From CAZWRV01 sp964636325 (GTDB lineage Bacteria; Verrucomicrobiota; Lentisphaeria; Victivallales; GWF2-50-93): a stretch of DNA of 40,087 nt. The position numbers were made by a program, and so were the translations under genes. The DNA lies in assembly GCA_964636325.1 (NCBI GenBank), contig CAZWRV010000057.1, forward strand, positions 1 to 40,087, given 5' to 3'. Positions 16,309 to 25,431 of this stretch are shown piece after piece. The notes under the pieces are model-generated. The model worked only from the letters and a program-made list of their open reading frames with translations, did no database searches and was not told the DNA's origin. Numbering within the stretch: the first letter of the stretch is position 1; each line of letters starts with the position of its first letter.

Positions 16309-17229
16309 TTGAAGACCGAAGTGGACCTTTCTGATTTCATGACCGCGCGTGAGGCTGCGGTCGCGGTTATCAGGCCGCTCCTTGACGCGGCCGAGAGGAA
16401 TCTCGCGGGCATCGCCGGTGACGCCGGCTCGGAATGCCTGCATGATTTCCGCGTGGCGGTCCGCCGGCTTAGGACACTGCTGGGCCAGTTCAAGAAGGTC
16501 TTCCCCCAGGAGACCGTGGACGGTCTGAAAATTAAGCTCTCTTATCTGGGCAGGATTTCCAACAAGACTCGGGACCTTGACGTCTTTCTAGGCCGCAAGG
16601 AGGTATATTCGCAGATGCTTCCTGCAGAACTCCACGACGGGATGGCGGACTTTTTCAGGATGATGGAGAATTCCCGGCGCCAGGAATTCGCTGCGATGAC
16701 GTCGGAACTGAAATCCGAAAGATGCTTGGATGCGCTGAAGTCCCTGCGGGCTCTCTTGGAAGGGGCCGGCTCACTTCCGGAATCGAAGAACTCACACAGG
16801 CCCGCGAAAGAGCTTGCCTCCCTTTTAATATTGAGAAAATTCAAGGACATCCAAGTGATGGCGGACGACATTGGTGCTGGGATGGACGACTCTGATCTGC
16901 ACAGGCTCAGGATATTGTGCAAGCATCTGAGATATCTGATCGAGTTCTTTTCCTCGCTGTTTCCAGCCAAGGATATTGCGCCTGCAGTCGACAGCTTGAA
17001 GGAACTGCAGGATCAGCTGGGGTTGTACAACGACTGTTCCGTCCAACAGAGGCAGCTGGCCGAACAGCTCGACGTTTGCATGCCCTCTGAAAATCCTCCT
17101 GCCGCCGCAATGCGGAGCCTGCTTGCGGTCCTGCAGCAGGAAAAAGACCATCTGAGGCCGCTAATAAGAAAATCGTTCGGCAGATTCTGCGGCAAGGCGA
17201 ACTCCAAGCGCTTCAAAAAGCTGTTTTAG
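16309..17229 (+). CDS. CHAD domain protein
   Basis: The 306-residue all-helical protein matches the CHAD domain, which binds inorganic polyphosphate through conserved histidines and arginines. HDFRVAVRRLRTLL (45-58) is the first signature, DLDVF follows, and DLHRLRILCKHLRYLIEFF (from ~192) is the second half. The start is TTG at 16309, with AAGG 8 nt upstream; ATG 16339 is an alternative that would trim ten residues. No polyphosphate kinase, phosphatase or CYTH partner lies nearby, so its role here is open. Its TAG stop codon is part of the 93-nt repeat that begins at 17225. Confidence 0.9.
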   Translation: MKTEVDLSDFMTAREAAVAVIRPLLDAAERNLAGIAGDAGSECLHDFRVAVRRLRTLLGQFKKVFPQETVDGLKIKLSYLGRISNKTRDLDVFLGRKEVYSQMLPAELHDGMADFFRMMENSRRQEFAAMTSELKSERCLDALKSLRALLEGAGSLPESKNSHRPAKELASLLILRKFKDIQVMADDIGAGMDDSDLHRLRILCKHLRYLIEFFSSLFPAKDIAPAVDSLKELQDQLGLYNDCSVQQRQLAEQLDVCMPSENPPAAAMRSLLAVLQQEKDHLRPLIRKSFGRFCGKANSKRFKKLF

Positions 17230-17317
17230 GATACTTTCTCAAAAAGTTCTAGCGCAAAAGCGTGCATGTCTCTATGGAATTCATTGAATTTTGGGTTGCG
17301 GGCGAAGCCCGCCTTAG
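17225..17317 (+). repeat. 93-nt repeat (TTTAGGATACTTTCT family), copy 1
   Basis: This repeat starts with TTTAGGATACTTTCT, contains GAATTCATTGAATTTTGGG and ends in the GC hairpin GCGGGCGAAGCCCGC. It supplies the stop codon of the CHAD gene. It is a diverged relative of the nearly identical copies at 21336-21428 and 23914-24006. The hairpin may act as a weak terminator. Confidence 0.88.
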
Positions 17318-17320
17318 GAT

Positions 17321-17347
17321 GAATTATTCACTGCACGTGAACAATTC
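17321..17347. other. Hairpin after the 93-nt repeat
   Basis: GAATTATTCAC (17321-17331) pairs with GTGAACAATTC (17337-17347) with one mismatch and a 5-nt loop. It may assist termination after the CHAD gene. Confidence 0.45.
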
Positions 17348-17457
17348 AGGCTGGGACGCCCTGCCAGCTGCGCCGAACATGCGGCACGGCATTGAAATTA
17401 ATCAAATCCCGTTTAACTTTAACGTAATTATCAATTAAGCTCAAACAGGAGGACGAA

Positions 17458-17820
17458 ATGAAGAACATGCTGGTAGGAATCATGTTGTGCTCGATGGTGC
17501 TTGCGATCGGAGGATGCAGCGTCTTCGACAGCATCTCGAAGTCGCACCACGAGAGCAAGTCCACCGTGATGGACATCCCGGCGCCGCTTGACAAGCTGTC
17601 CGCCGCGATAGAGAAGACCGTCCCGAAGGCAGGCTACAGCGTCAGCAAGTCCAAGGACACTATCCTCGAAAAGGAGTTCCAGGGCCAGGACATCGACATC
17701 ACCGCCAAGAAGATTGACGACAACACTTCCAAGATATTCATACGCATAGGCTTCGCTGGCGACCCCACCAAGGAGGGCGTCATAATCTCCGAGATCAAAA
17801 AGGAGCTCGGCGTAAAATAA
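17458..17820 (+). CDS. Small lipoprotein, DUF3568-like
   Basis: This 120-residue protein has a lipoprotein signal peptide with lipobox IGGC (C20), so it should be anchored to a membrane facing the periplasm. The mature part has a DUF3568-like pattern: an alternating beta/alpha domain with IPAPLDKLSAAIEKTV, then KEFQGQDIDITAKKIDDN, then IRIGFAGDPTKEGVIISEI. This resembles small lipoproteins with no assigned function. AGGAGG lies 5 nt before the ATG, one of the strongest ribosome binding sites in the window. It precedes the large secreted protein by 148 nt and may be independently transcribed. Confidence 0.75.
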   Translation: MKNMLVGIMLCSMVLAIGGCSVFDSISKSHHESKSTVMDIPAPLDKLSAAIEKTVPKAGYSVSKSKDTILEKEFQGQDIDITAKKIDDNTSKIFIRIGFAGDPTKEGVIISEIKKELGVK

Positions 17821-17968
17821 TTTTAAATCTTGCGGCTGTGCCGTCAAGATTTCAATTTTTCAAATTTCACAGTTCGTCATTGTATTGCGCAACCGGCGGT
17901 ATCTCGGTTCCTATCTGCCTGTCTTCATATTCATTTCATACTTGCTGAAACAGAAAGAGGGTGCTGCA

Positions 17969-20900
17969 ATGAACGTTACACGGATTCTGTGCGTCTCCGC
18001 TCTCCTGGCCGCATCTTGTCTGACCGCGGCCGAGCCCCAGAAAAGCCCCCCGCTGGATTTGAAAGGCACGCGGATACTGGTCTGCGCCGGATATTTCGAC
18101 CTCCTGAACATTCCTGCGGTGCTGAACCTGAAGGCGGCTGGTGCCGAGGTGCGCGCCGGCAACCTTTCCGATCTTACATGGGATATTGCCAGGCAGTATC
18201 ACATGATCATCGCGGTAGACGAAGGCCCCCCGAAGGGCAAGCCGGGCAGCGACGGTCCGATCCAAACCCTTGAGAAATTCGCTGCGGCCGGGGGTGGAAT
18301 CTTCTTCTTCTGCCAGTTCACCGCGGCGAAAGACGACGTGAACCTTTACTTGAAACCTTTCGGCGCAGAGCTTCTCAGGGACCTGGTCGAAGACCCCCAG
18401 CACAGCTTCAAGTCCCCGACGGGCTTCAACCTCTCATACGCATACACAGCAAACATAGCCGACGGCCATCCAGTTACCGAAGGGGTGAAAGGAATATGGT
18501 ACAACGCCCGGACGGACCTCTTCCACACCAGCGCAATAGACGTATCGAAGGAATGGAAGATTCTTGTTTCCGGAGAAGCGTCGGCGGTTTCAGCCAGCGT
18601 CGGCGGCCTCAACGAGGAGCACATACGCAAGCCGGGGAAGTTCCAAAGCGCCCCGCCGATACTCGCAGCGCGCGAGTTCGGTGCAGGATCATTAATCCTC
18701 ACGGGGATTTCCCCGATGGAGGCATTCTACGGACAGGGGCTGCCGGCATATCTTGACATAGTCATGAAGAAAGGCGACGGGATGAGGCAGAGCGACTTCG
18801 GCAGACTCTATGAGAACGCGTTGCGCTGGATGGCGAAGCGCGCCGCCACGTCGCAGGAGCTCGGACAGGGCGAGCTGAAGCCGCTCGAGAACGACTGGGA
18901 GAAGCCCGCCCTCACCGACTGGAGCAAGGACGTCCTGGCCGGACAGCAATGCTCCAAGCCGGCGAAAGGCGTCGTCGGACTGCATTCAACTCTCTCCGAC
19001 GGCAAGGCTTCGCCGGAGTCGCTCATCGCGAAAGCGAAGGCCGCCGGCCTCCAATGGGTGGCATTCACCGAGAAGTTCGAAGTCCTCGCGGCAGGTGAGT
19101 GGACGAAGAAAAAGATCTCGGCCGGAATGCTGGCCTCCGCCGACGAAAGGACCGAGACCTTGTCGCCAGACAAATGGGAGCAGCTCAGGAAAATATGCAA
19201 GGAGGCGTCCTCCGACGACTTCTGCGCCATGCCGGGGCTCGACTATGCCGACAACACCGGCGACCGATACGTCGTGTTCGGCGACTTCAACTGGCCGCCC
19301 GAAAAAGTCTTTTCCACCGACAAGACGAAGATCATAGATCCGCAAATATGGTTCAACATCGGATGCGTGCCCAACGGTCCCTACAACGCAGGAAACAACC
19401 GACTCCGCCCATGGGACTATTCACTATACAACATGTGGCCCGTCCGCACAACCGTCGCGGGAAAGCAGACCGACGACTCGCTGGCCGCGTTCCATTATGT
19501 CCAGGGCAACCAGGACGACCCGTTCCCGATGGCTGTAGACATGATCTACGACGAGGAGCAGCTCGCCGCCGCTGTGGGAAGGATGTGCAACTACATTATA
19601 AAGGACAAACCGGGCAACCTGACGGAGCATTACATGCGCTACGGATACTTCGGTTCGTTCACCGGCTTTGCCAGTGACGGGCCCTTAATCACAGACTGGC
19701 GCTGCCACAACGCCACGCGCGTCTCCGGCGGAAAATGGTATGTTCCGTCCACCGAAAGATATCGAATCAAGCTCAGCGTCCGCTCCGAAGAACCAATAAC
19801 TGACATCAAGATCTACGACGGGCCTTTCCTGTTCAGGCGTTTCCGCCCTGCCGCACCCGAGGCGACCGTGTCATTCGACGTTCCGCACGACAAACAGCGC
19901 AACATATTCGCCATCATCACGGACGCAAAGGGCAGGACCGCTGTTTCCGGCGGACATTTCATCAGGGACTTCGCCAACTGGCGCTTCATGTGCAGCGACC
20001 GCGGCAACTCCATCTGCGACGCCGTCCAGGTGGACGAGGCAGGCGCATATCTGATGGGCCCCACCGCCCCATACCAGAGGAAGATGACCGCGTTCGGGCT
20101 CTGCGCAGGCTACGGCACAAGGCATTTCAACATCTTGCCTCCGGACTTCGACGGCGGCATGCGCCCGATCGGGATGCAGGTTGTTCCCACAATAAATATC
20201 CCCGGCTTTGCGCTGAGCCCCCCTGGAAGCACGCTCGAGTCGAGGGATGAAATTCCAGTCTGTTCGCGCGACGGACTGCTGCAGGAGGACACGATCACCG
20301 GCTATTTCCCAGGCCCAGCGGACGCATGGCATCCGAAACTGGCGCCTGCCGACATAAAGGATGTAAGAATCAACTACCGCTACCTGAACATTACGCCGAG
20401 GGCAGGGGATCCGGGAGTAATCCTTCTGGAAGGCAAAGTCCGTTTTGAAAAGGCCGTCAAGCTCGAGGCAATGTCGGTGTTCGGAGTCTTCCATACCAGC
20501 CAGCCGGGCGAAGGCGACCATTTTATGATATCGACCCCGGAGCAGACGGTCGCCGGCATCACAGGAGCTATTCCCTTTTCAACCGTGTCTCCTATGGCAC
20601 CAGGAAGCTATCTGCTGGCGTTCCCCTCCTTATGGGGTTCCACCGGCGCAATGGCGATCGACGACGGATATGTCGCGAACGTTTATGCCGTGTTCCCGAG
20701 CGTCCATCTAGGAGTCTCCCTGGCGGGCATGCCCCGCGAGATGAAGGCTGGCGAAGAACTGAACTACCGTATTATCCTCATGCACGGCCGCCCCAAGGAG
20801 CCGGCAAACACCGCCGACTGGGAAAACTTTTCCAAGGCCATGGGCCTCCGCGGAAAACCCGCATATGAGGTGAGGGACGTCAAGGCCGGAAAGGTCACGG

Positions 20901-21340
20901 ATACCCGCTTCCTACTGGAGATCGAGCCCACCGACTACGGATTCGTCGGAACAGTCACAGGCGCTGACCTCCCCTGCAGGCTGCCGATCCGGGTCGCCAA
21001 CATGAACCAGAACTGGACATTCGCCTATTTCGATCTCGACCGCAAGGAATGGTTCCCCAGCGCAGTCGACCAGGTGATAGGCAAAGGATACTTCACGCTC
21101 AACACACGCCTCGGAAACCACCGCATATTCGCCGGCCATCCCGTCGTCGCCGACAATCCGGACCTGCACATCCTCGTCCTCAGCGATGGAAAAAGCAAAG
21201 TCCAGGCCAGCGTAAACAACGTCGGCGACACAGCAGTTGATACAGCCATCAGGCTCAATCCCGCGCTCGGAACAGGCGAACCCGCGAAGATCCGCTTGGA
21301 ACCCGGCGAAGCCAAGGATCTGGAATTTCCGTTGCTTTAG
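17969..21340 (+). CDS. Large secreted protein with degenerate PHP-like domain, paralog 1
   Basis: I do not recognise a named family for this 1123-residue protein. It starts at ATG 17969 with AGAGGG upstream, giving a signal peptide (cut near residue 21). Residues ~30-310 look like a Rossmann/GATase-like domain (TRILVCAGYFDLL, FAAAGGGIFFF). From ~335 a PHP-like segment follows: LHSTLSDG (H339), then AKAAGLQWVAFTEKFEVL. In true PHP enzymes this would be HxHxxxSDG and TDH, so metal ligands are missing. The remaining ~600 residues are beta-rich. It is paralogous to the protein at 25432-28941; for example KIYDGPFLFRRF corresponds to RLYNGRDLYRRF. Its TAG stop belongs to a 93-nt repeat. Binding or processing of surface glycans is only a guess. 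Confidence 0.8.
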   Translation: MNVTRILCVSALLAASCLTAAEPQKSPPLDLKGTRILVCAGYFDLLNIPAVLNLKAAGAEVRAGNLSDLTWDIARQYHMIIAVDEGPPKGKPGSDGPIQTLEKFAAAGGGIFFFCQFTAAKDDVNLYLKPFGAELLRDLVEDPQHSFKSPTGFNLSYAYTANIADGHPVTEGVKGIWYNARTDLFHTSAIDVSKEWKILVSGEASAVSASVGGLNEEHIRKPGKFQSAPPILAAREFGAGSLILTGISPMEAFYGQGLPAYLDIVMKKGDGMRQSDFGRLYENALRWMAKRAATSQELGQGELKPLENDWEKPALTDWSKDVLAGQQCSKPAKGVVGLHSTLSDGKASPESLIAKAKAAGLQWVAFTEKFEVLAAGEWTKKKISAGMLASADERTETLSPDKWEQLRKICKEASSDDFCAMPGLDYADNTGDRYVVFGDFNWPPEKVFSTDKTKIIDPQIWFNIGCVPNGPYNAGNNRLRPWDYSLYNMWPVRTTVAGKQTDDSLAAFHYVQGNQDDPFPMAVDMIYDEEQLAAAVGRMCNYIIKDKPGNLTEHYMRYGYFGSFTGFASDGPLITDWRCHNATRVSGGKWYVPSTERYRIKLSVRSEEPITDIKIYDGPFLFRRFRPAAPEATVSFDVPHDKQRNIFAIITDAKGRTAVSGGHFIRDFANWRFMCSDRGNSICDAVQVDEAGAYLMGPTAPYQRKMTAFGLCAGYGTRHFNILPPDFDGGMRPIGMQVVPTINIPGFALSPPGSTLESRDEIPVCSRDGLLQEDTITGYFPGPADAWHPKLAPADIKDVRINYRYLNITPRAGDPGVILLEGKVRFEKAVKLEAMSVFGVFHTSQPGEGDHFMISTPEQTVAGITGAIPFSTVSPMAPGSYLLAFPSLWGSTGAMAIDDGYVANVYAVFPSVHLGVSLAGMPREMKAGEELNYRIILMHGRPKEPANTADWENFSKAMGLRGKPAYEVRDVKAGKVTDTRFLLEIEPTDYGFVGTVTGADLPCRLPIRVANMNQNWTFAYFDLDRKEWFPSAVDQVIGKGYFTLNTRLGNHRIFAGHPVVADNPDLHILVLSDGKSKVQASVNNVGDTAVDTAIRLNPALGTGEPAKIRLEPGEAKDLEFPLL

Positions 21341-21428
21341 GATACTTTCTTAAAAACTTCTATCACAAAAGCGTGCATGTGTCTATGGAATTCATTGAAT
21401 TTTGGGTTGCGGGCAAAGCCCGCCTTAG
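21336..21428 (+). repeat. 93-nt repeat, copy 2 (left arm around sialidase-like gene)
   Basis: By eye this is identical, apart from the first base, to the reverse complement of 23914-24006. It begins at the TAG stop codon of the large secreted protein and ends with the hairpin GCGGGCAAAGCCCGC, which may terminate that gene. Confidence 0.92.
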
Positions 21429-21464
21429 TGTCTTGGTTTTAGACTTCTATGCTTTAAGCGTTCG

Positions 21465-21620
21465 CAAATTCCAAATATCCGAGCACCAAATCCCAAATAA
21501 ATATCAAATCTCAAACTTCAAACTCCGAATCTCGTCGTTTGGAATTTGTAAATTGGAATTTATTTGTGATTTGGAATTTGGAGCTTGGAATTTTGGGTTG
21601 CGGGCGCAGCCCGCCTTGGA
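21465..21620 (+). repeat. AAATTCC-rich repeat with GC hairpin, left copy
   Basis: An AT-rich stretch is built from variants of CAAATTCCAAAT and GGAATTTGGAGCTTGG, ending in GTTGCGGGCGCAGCCCGCC. It is homologous to the reverse complement of 24010-24165. Its hairpin lies just past the sialidase-like stop codon and could terminate that minus-strand gene. Confidence 0.75.
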
Positions 21621-21625
21621 CTATT

Positions 21626-23896
21626 TCATCGTGGCGGGTCAGGAAATCTGAATATCAACTCGTAACGCCAGCAGTCCGCGTTCATCCAGTTGTCCTGGCC
21701 GGCCTCCTGCCCGTATGTCGTCAGGATAAGCTCCAGATTGCGCGTTTCGCGGTTTTCGTAGAATGAGAAGTTGGACAGTTGGTAGTTGAAGTCCGCCGAA
21801 TCCGGCCTGTCGTCGATCAGCGTCACCGTGTTCTTCCTGATGGCTGCGTCCGTCTCATCCACCTCTGCAAGGACCAGCGGATACCGGGGCCCGTTGCCTT
21901 CCGGCGGCTGGAAAGTGATGTTTCCGGCCCAGTAGAGTTTGCCGGTGGCTCCGTGCCGGACGAACTGATGGATTGACGATGGGGAGTAGAAGCGGGTTCC
22001 GTCGTCGTATTTCCATTCGGCCGGCGGCGACAGCGTCAGCCCCCCGTCAGACGACAGGCTGAACCACTTCCGTCCCGGCGTCGTGGCCGTGTTCGATCCG
22101 CGCCATACCACGAGGACGCGGCCGTCCTTCAGTTCGGCGACGGCCGGCTCCATCAGACCCCGCGATGAAACCGTGTCCGGAACCTCCACCCGTCCGCCCG
22201 CCTTCCATTTGTAGTCCCCGAGCACTTCGTCCCATGTGCCCACGAAACAGAGAGATGCAAGCTTCCAGGCGCGCACATCGTTCTTCGGATCGTTCGGCGC
22301 ATTGGCGTGGACTACGGCCGTAATCAGCGTACCGTTGCTGTGGCGGATTATGTTGTTGCCGTAATAAGCTTGGTTTTTAAGGAGAAACTCAGGCCTGGTC
22401 GGTTTTGCCGGGTCGAAGTCGGTGCCTTCTTCGTAGCGAAGCTGCTTCGGCTCGGACCATGTCCTACCGTAATCCCGCGAGAAACGGTAGTATGTGAAGC
22501 AGTTGCATGTGCCGTCCGCCCATATGTTGCCCAGTTGGATCTGACGGAGCCAGACATCCACCAGGACGCCGGCCTTGTCATCGAACAGACACGCCCCGCC
22601 ATCCTCCCACACTTCGATGCCGGAAACCATGCGAACCGTGTCCGGCCACGGCGACAACGGAGTCCATGTCCGCCCGTTGTCTTCCGAAAAACGTATTGAT
22701 CTGCCCGTATGCACATCGTCGCGCGCCTCCAGTCCCTGAATCTCGCGCATCTGCAGTCCAGGCCCGACGTAGCAGCGCGAGGCAAGAGCCGCCGCGTTCC
22801 GGCGGGGCTGTTTTATGTAGATTTCCTTCCTGACTTCAGCCAAGGGCGGATTGACGCGCCATGGCATCCAATATGCGACGGTAGGATTCTTGCCCGCCAT
22901 ACCCGCGTCTGCGCACGAGTTCGCCTGGACCGATCCAGGAACCGTCTCCGGCGTGAAACTCATAGTTCCCGGCCAGCCGAAGGCGTCCGGATTGGCGGCA
23001 TATGCCTCGCCAATTCCGTTGGCGCCGCCCAAGACGGAAAACACGATTTTTGAGGCCGGTGCGCGGTCCTGGGCCGACTTGTCGAACTGCACGGCGATCC
23101 GCCCCCCGCCCCCGCCGCCGGCGTAGCGTGAACCTGAGCCGCCGTCGGCCCTTACGCAGCCGTTTCCTGTGATGCTGGAGCAGCGTATCCAAACGCTGCC
23201 CCCGGAACCTCCGCCGCCATAAGTTGGTTTCGTTCCGTCGGTGCCGTCGGCGCTGATTGTCCCGTCAACAACGACATCCTGGGCCTGGATGCGGATGATC
23301 CCTCCGCCTGCACCGGCTCTTGGCCCTTTGCCTCCGCCCCCGCCCCCGCTTCCGGCCTCGACAGGCGCTTTCGCCTTTCCGTATACTTCCTTGGCAGATG
23401 GAGTTCCGCCTTTGCCCCCGTGGCTTCCGCCTGCGCTCGCACCCCATATCTTAGGATAACCCCCCGCGCCAGGCCCGTGGCCGGCAGATGACGCATCATC
23501 GTCCTTCGCATTGCCGGCGCCGCCGGCGAAACCGCGGCCGTCCGCGCTGATCCTGCCGTTTTCAGCGACCGCCAGGGATCCAGCGCATTCGACAGCCACG
23601 CGGGCCGGAACTTCCCCATTGACAACCGGTCCGGAATGAGTGATCAAACCGCCAGTCTCGACGGTAAGGGACGATGCCTTTAGCACGGCATCGGCCCCGG
23701 AAAATTCAACAGTCCCCCTAACTGTAACACGGCCGAGGACCGGGGTCGTCGCCGCCAGACGGACGATCTCTCCTGTATCCACGACAACATCTTTGCCTTC
23801 AAGCCATTTTGAAGGCTCGCCAGCATTGATTTGAAAGGTCGTTGCTCCCATAAGCGCACCCCATATTACAGTTGAAATACATCCATGCGCCGACAT
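21626..23896 (-). CDS. Secreted sialidase-like (BNR repeat) protein with Gly-rich region
   Basis: The start is ATG 23896 with GGAGGGAGGA just upstream; 23 extra codons farther up only translate repeat DNA. The 756-residue product has a signal-like N terminus, a glycine-rich region (~105-270, runs such as GSGGGGGGKG) and a C-terminal six-bladed-propeller type domain. Asp boxes are seen at SEDNGRTW (~403), SRDYGRTW (~471) and the weaker SSDGGLTL (~614). Family members bind or cleave sialic acid or related glycans, and many BNR proteins are not enzymes; catalytic residues could not be assigned. The gene lies opposite its neighbours, between inverted 93-nt repeats (21336-21428 and 23914-24006). 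Confidence 0.82.
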   Translation of the reverse strand: MSAHGCISTVIWGALMGATTFQINAGEPSKWLEGKDVVVDTGEIVRLAATTPVLGRVTVRGTVEFSGADAVLKASSLTVETGGLITHSGPVVNGEVPARVAVECAGSLAVAENGRISADGRGFAGGAGNAKDDDASSAGHGPGAGGYPKIWGASAGGSHGGKGGTPSAKEVYGKAKAPVEAGSGGGGGGKGPRAGAGGGIIRIQAQDVVVDGTISADGTDGTKPTYGGGGSGGSVWIRCSSITGNGCVRADGGSGSRYAGGGGGGRIAVQFDKSAQDRAPASKIVFSVLGGANGIGEAYAANPDAFGWPGTMSFTPETVPGSVQANSCADAGMAGKNPTVAYWMPWRVNPPLAEVRKEIYIKQPRRNAAALASRCYVGPGLQMREIQGLEARDDVHTGRSIRFSEDNGRTWTPLSPWPDTVRMVSGIEVWEDGGACLFDDKAGVLVDVWLRQIQLGNIWADGTCNCFTYYRFSRDYGRTWSEPKQLRYEEGTDFDPAKPTRPEFLLKNQAYYGNNIIRHSNGTLITAVVHANAPNDPKNDVRAWKLASLCFVGTWDEVLGDYKWKAGGRVEVPDTVSSRGLMEPAVAELKDGRVLVVWRGSNTATTPGRKWFSLSSDGGLTLSPPAEWKYDDGTRFYSPSSIHQFVRHGATGKLYWAGNITFQPPEGNGPRYPLVLAEVDETDAAIRKNTVTLIDDRPDSADFNYQLSNFSFYENRETRNLELILTTYGQEAGQDNWMNADCWRYELIFRFPDPPR

Positions 23897-23913
23897 GCAA
23901 TCCTCCCTCCTAT

Positions 23914-24006
23914 CTAAGGCGGGCTTTGCCCGCAACCCAAAATTCAATGAATTCCATAGACACATGCACGCTTTTGTGATAGAAGTTTTTAAGAAAGTAT
24001 CCTAAG
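23914..24006 (-). repeat. 93-nt repeat, copy 3 (right arm around sialidase-like gene)
   Basis: This is the inverted copy of 21336-21428, matching at 92 of 93 positions by eye. It lies 17 nt upstream of the sialidase-like start codon, so its ATG-containing GCGTGCATG segment extends that reading frame artificially. Confidence 0.92.
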
Positions 24007-24009
24007 ATG

Positions 24010-24165
24010 GGCTATGCTCGCACCCAAAAATTCCAAGCTTCAAATTCCAAATCACAACTTCCAAACGAAGCGATGCAAAGTTTGGATATTGAAGTTTGAG
24101 ATTTGAGATTTATTTGGAATTTGGTGCTTGTGTGATTGGAATTTACAAACGATTTAGGAGACACT
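24010..24165 (-). repeat. AAATTCC-rich repeat, right copy
   Basis: The reverse complement aligns with 21465-21620 (shared pieces include CAAATTCCAAATAAAT and TCTCAAACTTCAA). The order is not mirrored: here the 93-nt repeat is nearer the gene, so the two repeat families were probably placed independently. Confidence 0.7.
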
Positions 24166-24180
24166 GATAAATCGACTCTT

Positions 24181-25278
24181 TTATCTTCCAAACGCGGCCA
24201 CCGCCGCATCGGTGAAAACCGCTAGGCTCTTGCCTCCTTCGCCGGGAAATCCGGCATGTTGGACAAGATATATGACCGCCAGCCCTTTCTTCGGGAATAT
24301 GCGCATGTTCGTTGCCAGCGCGCCGCCATGGCTGAAGTTGTCCGCCTCAACCGCCCAGCCGAACCCGTATGACTCGGGCAGTTCAGGTGCCGTGAAGCGG
24401 ACTGTCATCTGGCGGATGGATTTTTCAGAAATGTAGCGACGGTCTTTGAACACGCCTCCGTTCAGAAGCATCCGGCAGAACAACGCCACGTCCGCGGCAG
24501 TCGAAAAAAGTCCGCCCGCCGGCATCGGAAAGCGGTTGTTCCGATCGTCTAGCGGATAACTAAGCTGGGCGATTTGTCCGAACTCCTCAAGGCCAGATCC
24601 TTTGGCGTCAGGCTTGTAGGCTTTGGGTATCCGGCGAACCTGCGCGGCGTTCGGCCAGAAGGTCGTGTCCTTCATCCCTAGCGGTTCGAAGAGCCGTTCC
24701 TGCATGAATTTTTCATACGGCACGCCGCTTACCGCCTCTATTATGCATCCCGCCGTGTTCGTCCCGCAGTTAGAATACTGGTATTTTGTGTCCGGCTCGA
24801 ACTGGAGCGGAGTCATAGCGTAGCTGCGTATCGCTGTCCGGAGAGGAAGCCTGTCCAAGGTCGGCGCCTCCACGGGCGTGGAAAACGGCATGCCGCTTGT
24901 ATGGCTGAGCACGTTGGCTACCGTGATCGGATGCCGAGGCTTTTTCAGAAGGACATAATCCGCGTCCTGCTCCGCGACAAGCCACTGCCCCTTGAATTCA
25001 GGCAGATATTTCTCCACCGGATCCAGAACCCGCAACTTCTTCTCGTCGACAAGCATCATCAGCGCCGTGCAGGTGATCGGCTTGCTCATCGAGGCGATCC
25101 AGAAAACCGCGTCGGACTTCATCCTCTTCCCCGCGGCGATGTCGGAATAGCCGACCGTATCCAAGCTCAGCATTCCGCGCTTATCCACCACTGCAGCCAC
25201 CGCCCCGGCAAGCGATCGGTTCTCCACAAACGGATTCAACATTGCCGAGGCGTCAAACTTGGCCGATGTCTTTTTCAT
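24181..25278 (-). CDS. Class C beta-lactamase-like serine hydrolase
   Basis: The 365-residue protein has the serine beta-lactamase/penicillin-recognising motifs SMSK (nucleophile S63, K66), YSN (168-170) and HGG near residue 325. Together with LSHTSGM (125-131) these identify the class C/EstB/D-aminopeptidase group. Such proteins are esterases, peptidases or transesterases as often as true beta-lactamases. No signal peptide is visible, so it is probably cytoplasmic or exported by another route. CAGGAGA precedes the ATG. It is divergent from the second large secreted protein, 153 nt away, and follows the sialidase-like gene's strand; de-esterification of glycans would suit the context but is inference. 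Confidence 0.9.
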   Translation of the reverse strand: MKKTSAKFDASAMLNPFVENRSLAGAVAAVVDKRGMLSLDTVGYSDIAAGKRMKSDAVFWIASMSKPITCTALMMLVDEKKLRVLDPVEKYLPEFKGQWLVAEQDADYVLLKKPRHPITVANVLSHTSGMPFSTPVEAPTLDRLPLRTAIRSYAMTPLQFEPDTKYQYSNCGTNTAGCIIEAVSGVPYEKFMQERLFEPLGMKDTTFWPNAAQVRRIPKAYKPDAKGSGLEEFGQIAQLSYPLDDRNNRFPMPAGGLFSTAADVALFCRMLLNGGVFKDRRYISEKSIRQMTVRFTAPELPESYGFGWAVEADNFSHGGALATNMRIFPKKGLAVIYLVQHAGFPGEGGKSLAVFTDAAVAAFGR

Positions 25279-25431
25279 GCGTTCTCCTGAAATTATTGCT
25301 GCGAACTTCGCAAACGCAAAGGTCGATGAAAAAGAATATTGCGGCGCGGATTTAAATCAAGATGGCGGAACTTGATTTCCGCGCCATCACGTCCTATCTT
25401 GCAGAATTACAATAGATTAAGGAGACGCCGT

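Noticed and set aside
17885..17968. TTG start 28 codons upstream in the first large secreted protein
   Set aside because: It would bury the signal peptide; ATG 17969 has a ribosome binding site and a normal signal sequence.
23897..23965. N-terminal extension of the sialidase-like protein
   Set aside because: These 23 codons translate the 93-nt repeat and bypass the strong GGAGGGAGGA site in front of ATG 23896.
21465..24165. CRISPR array suggested by AAATTCC repeats
   Set aside because: Units are irregular, overlapping and without constant spacers, and no cas genes are present.
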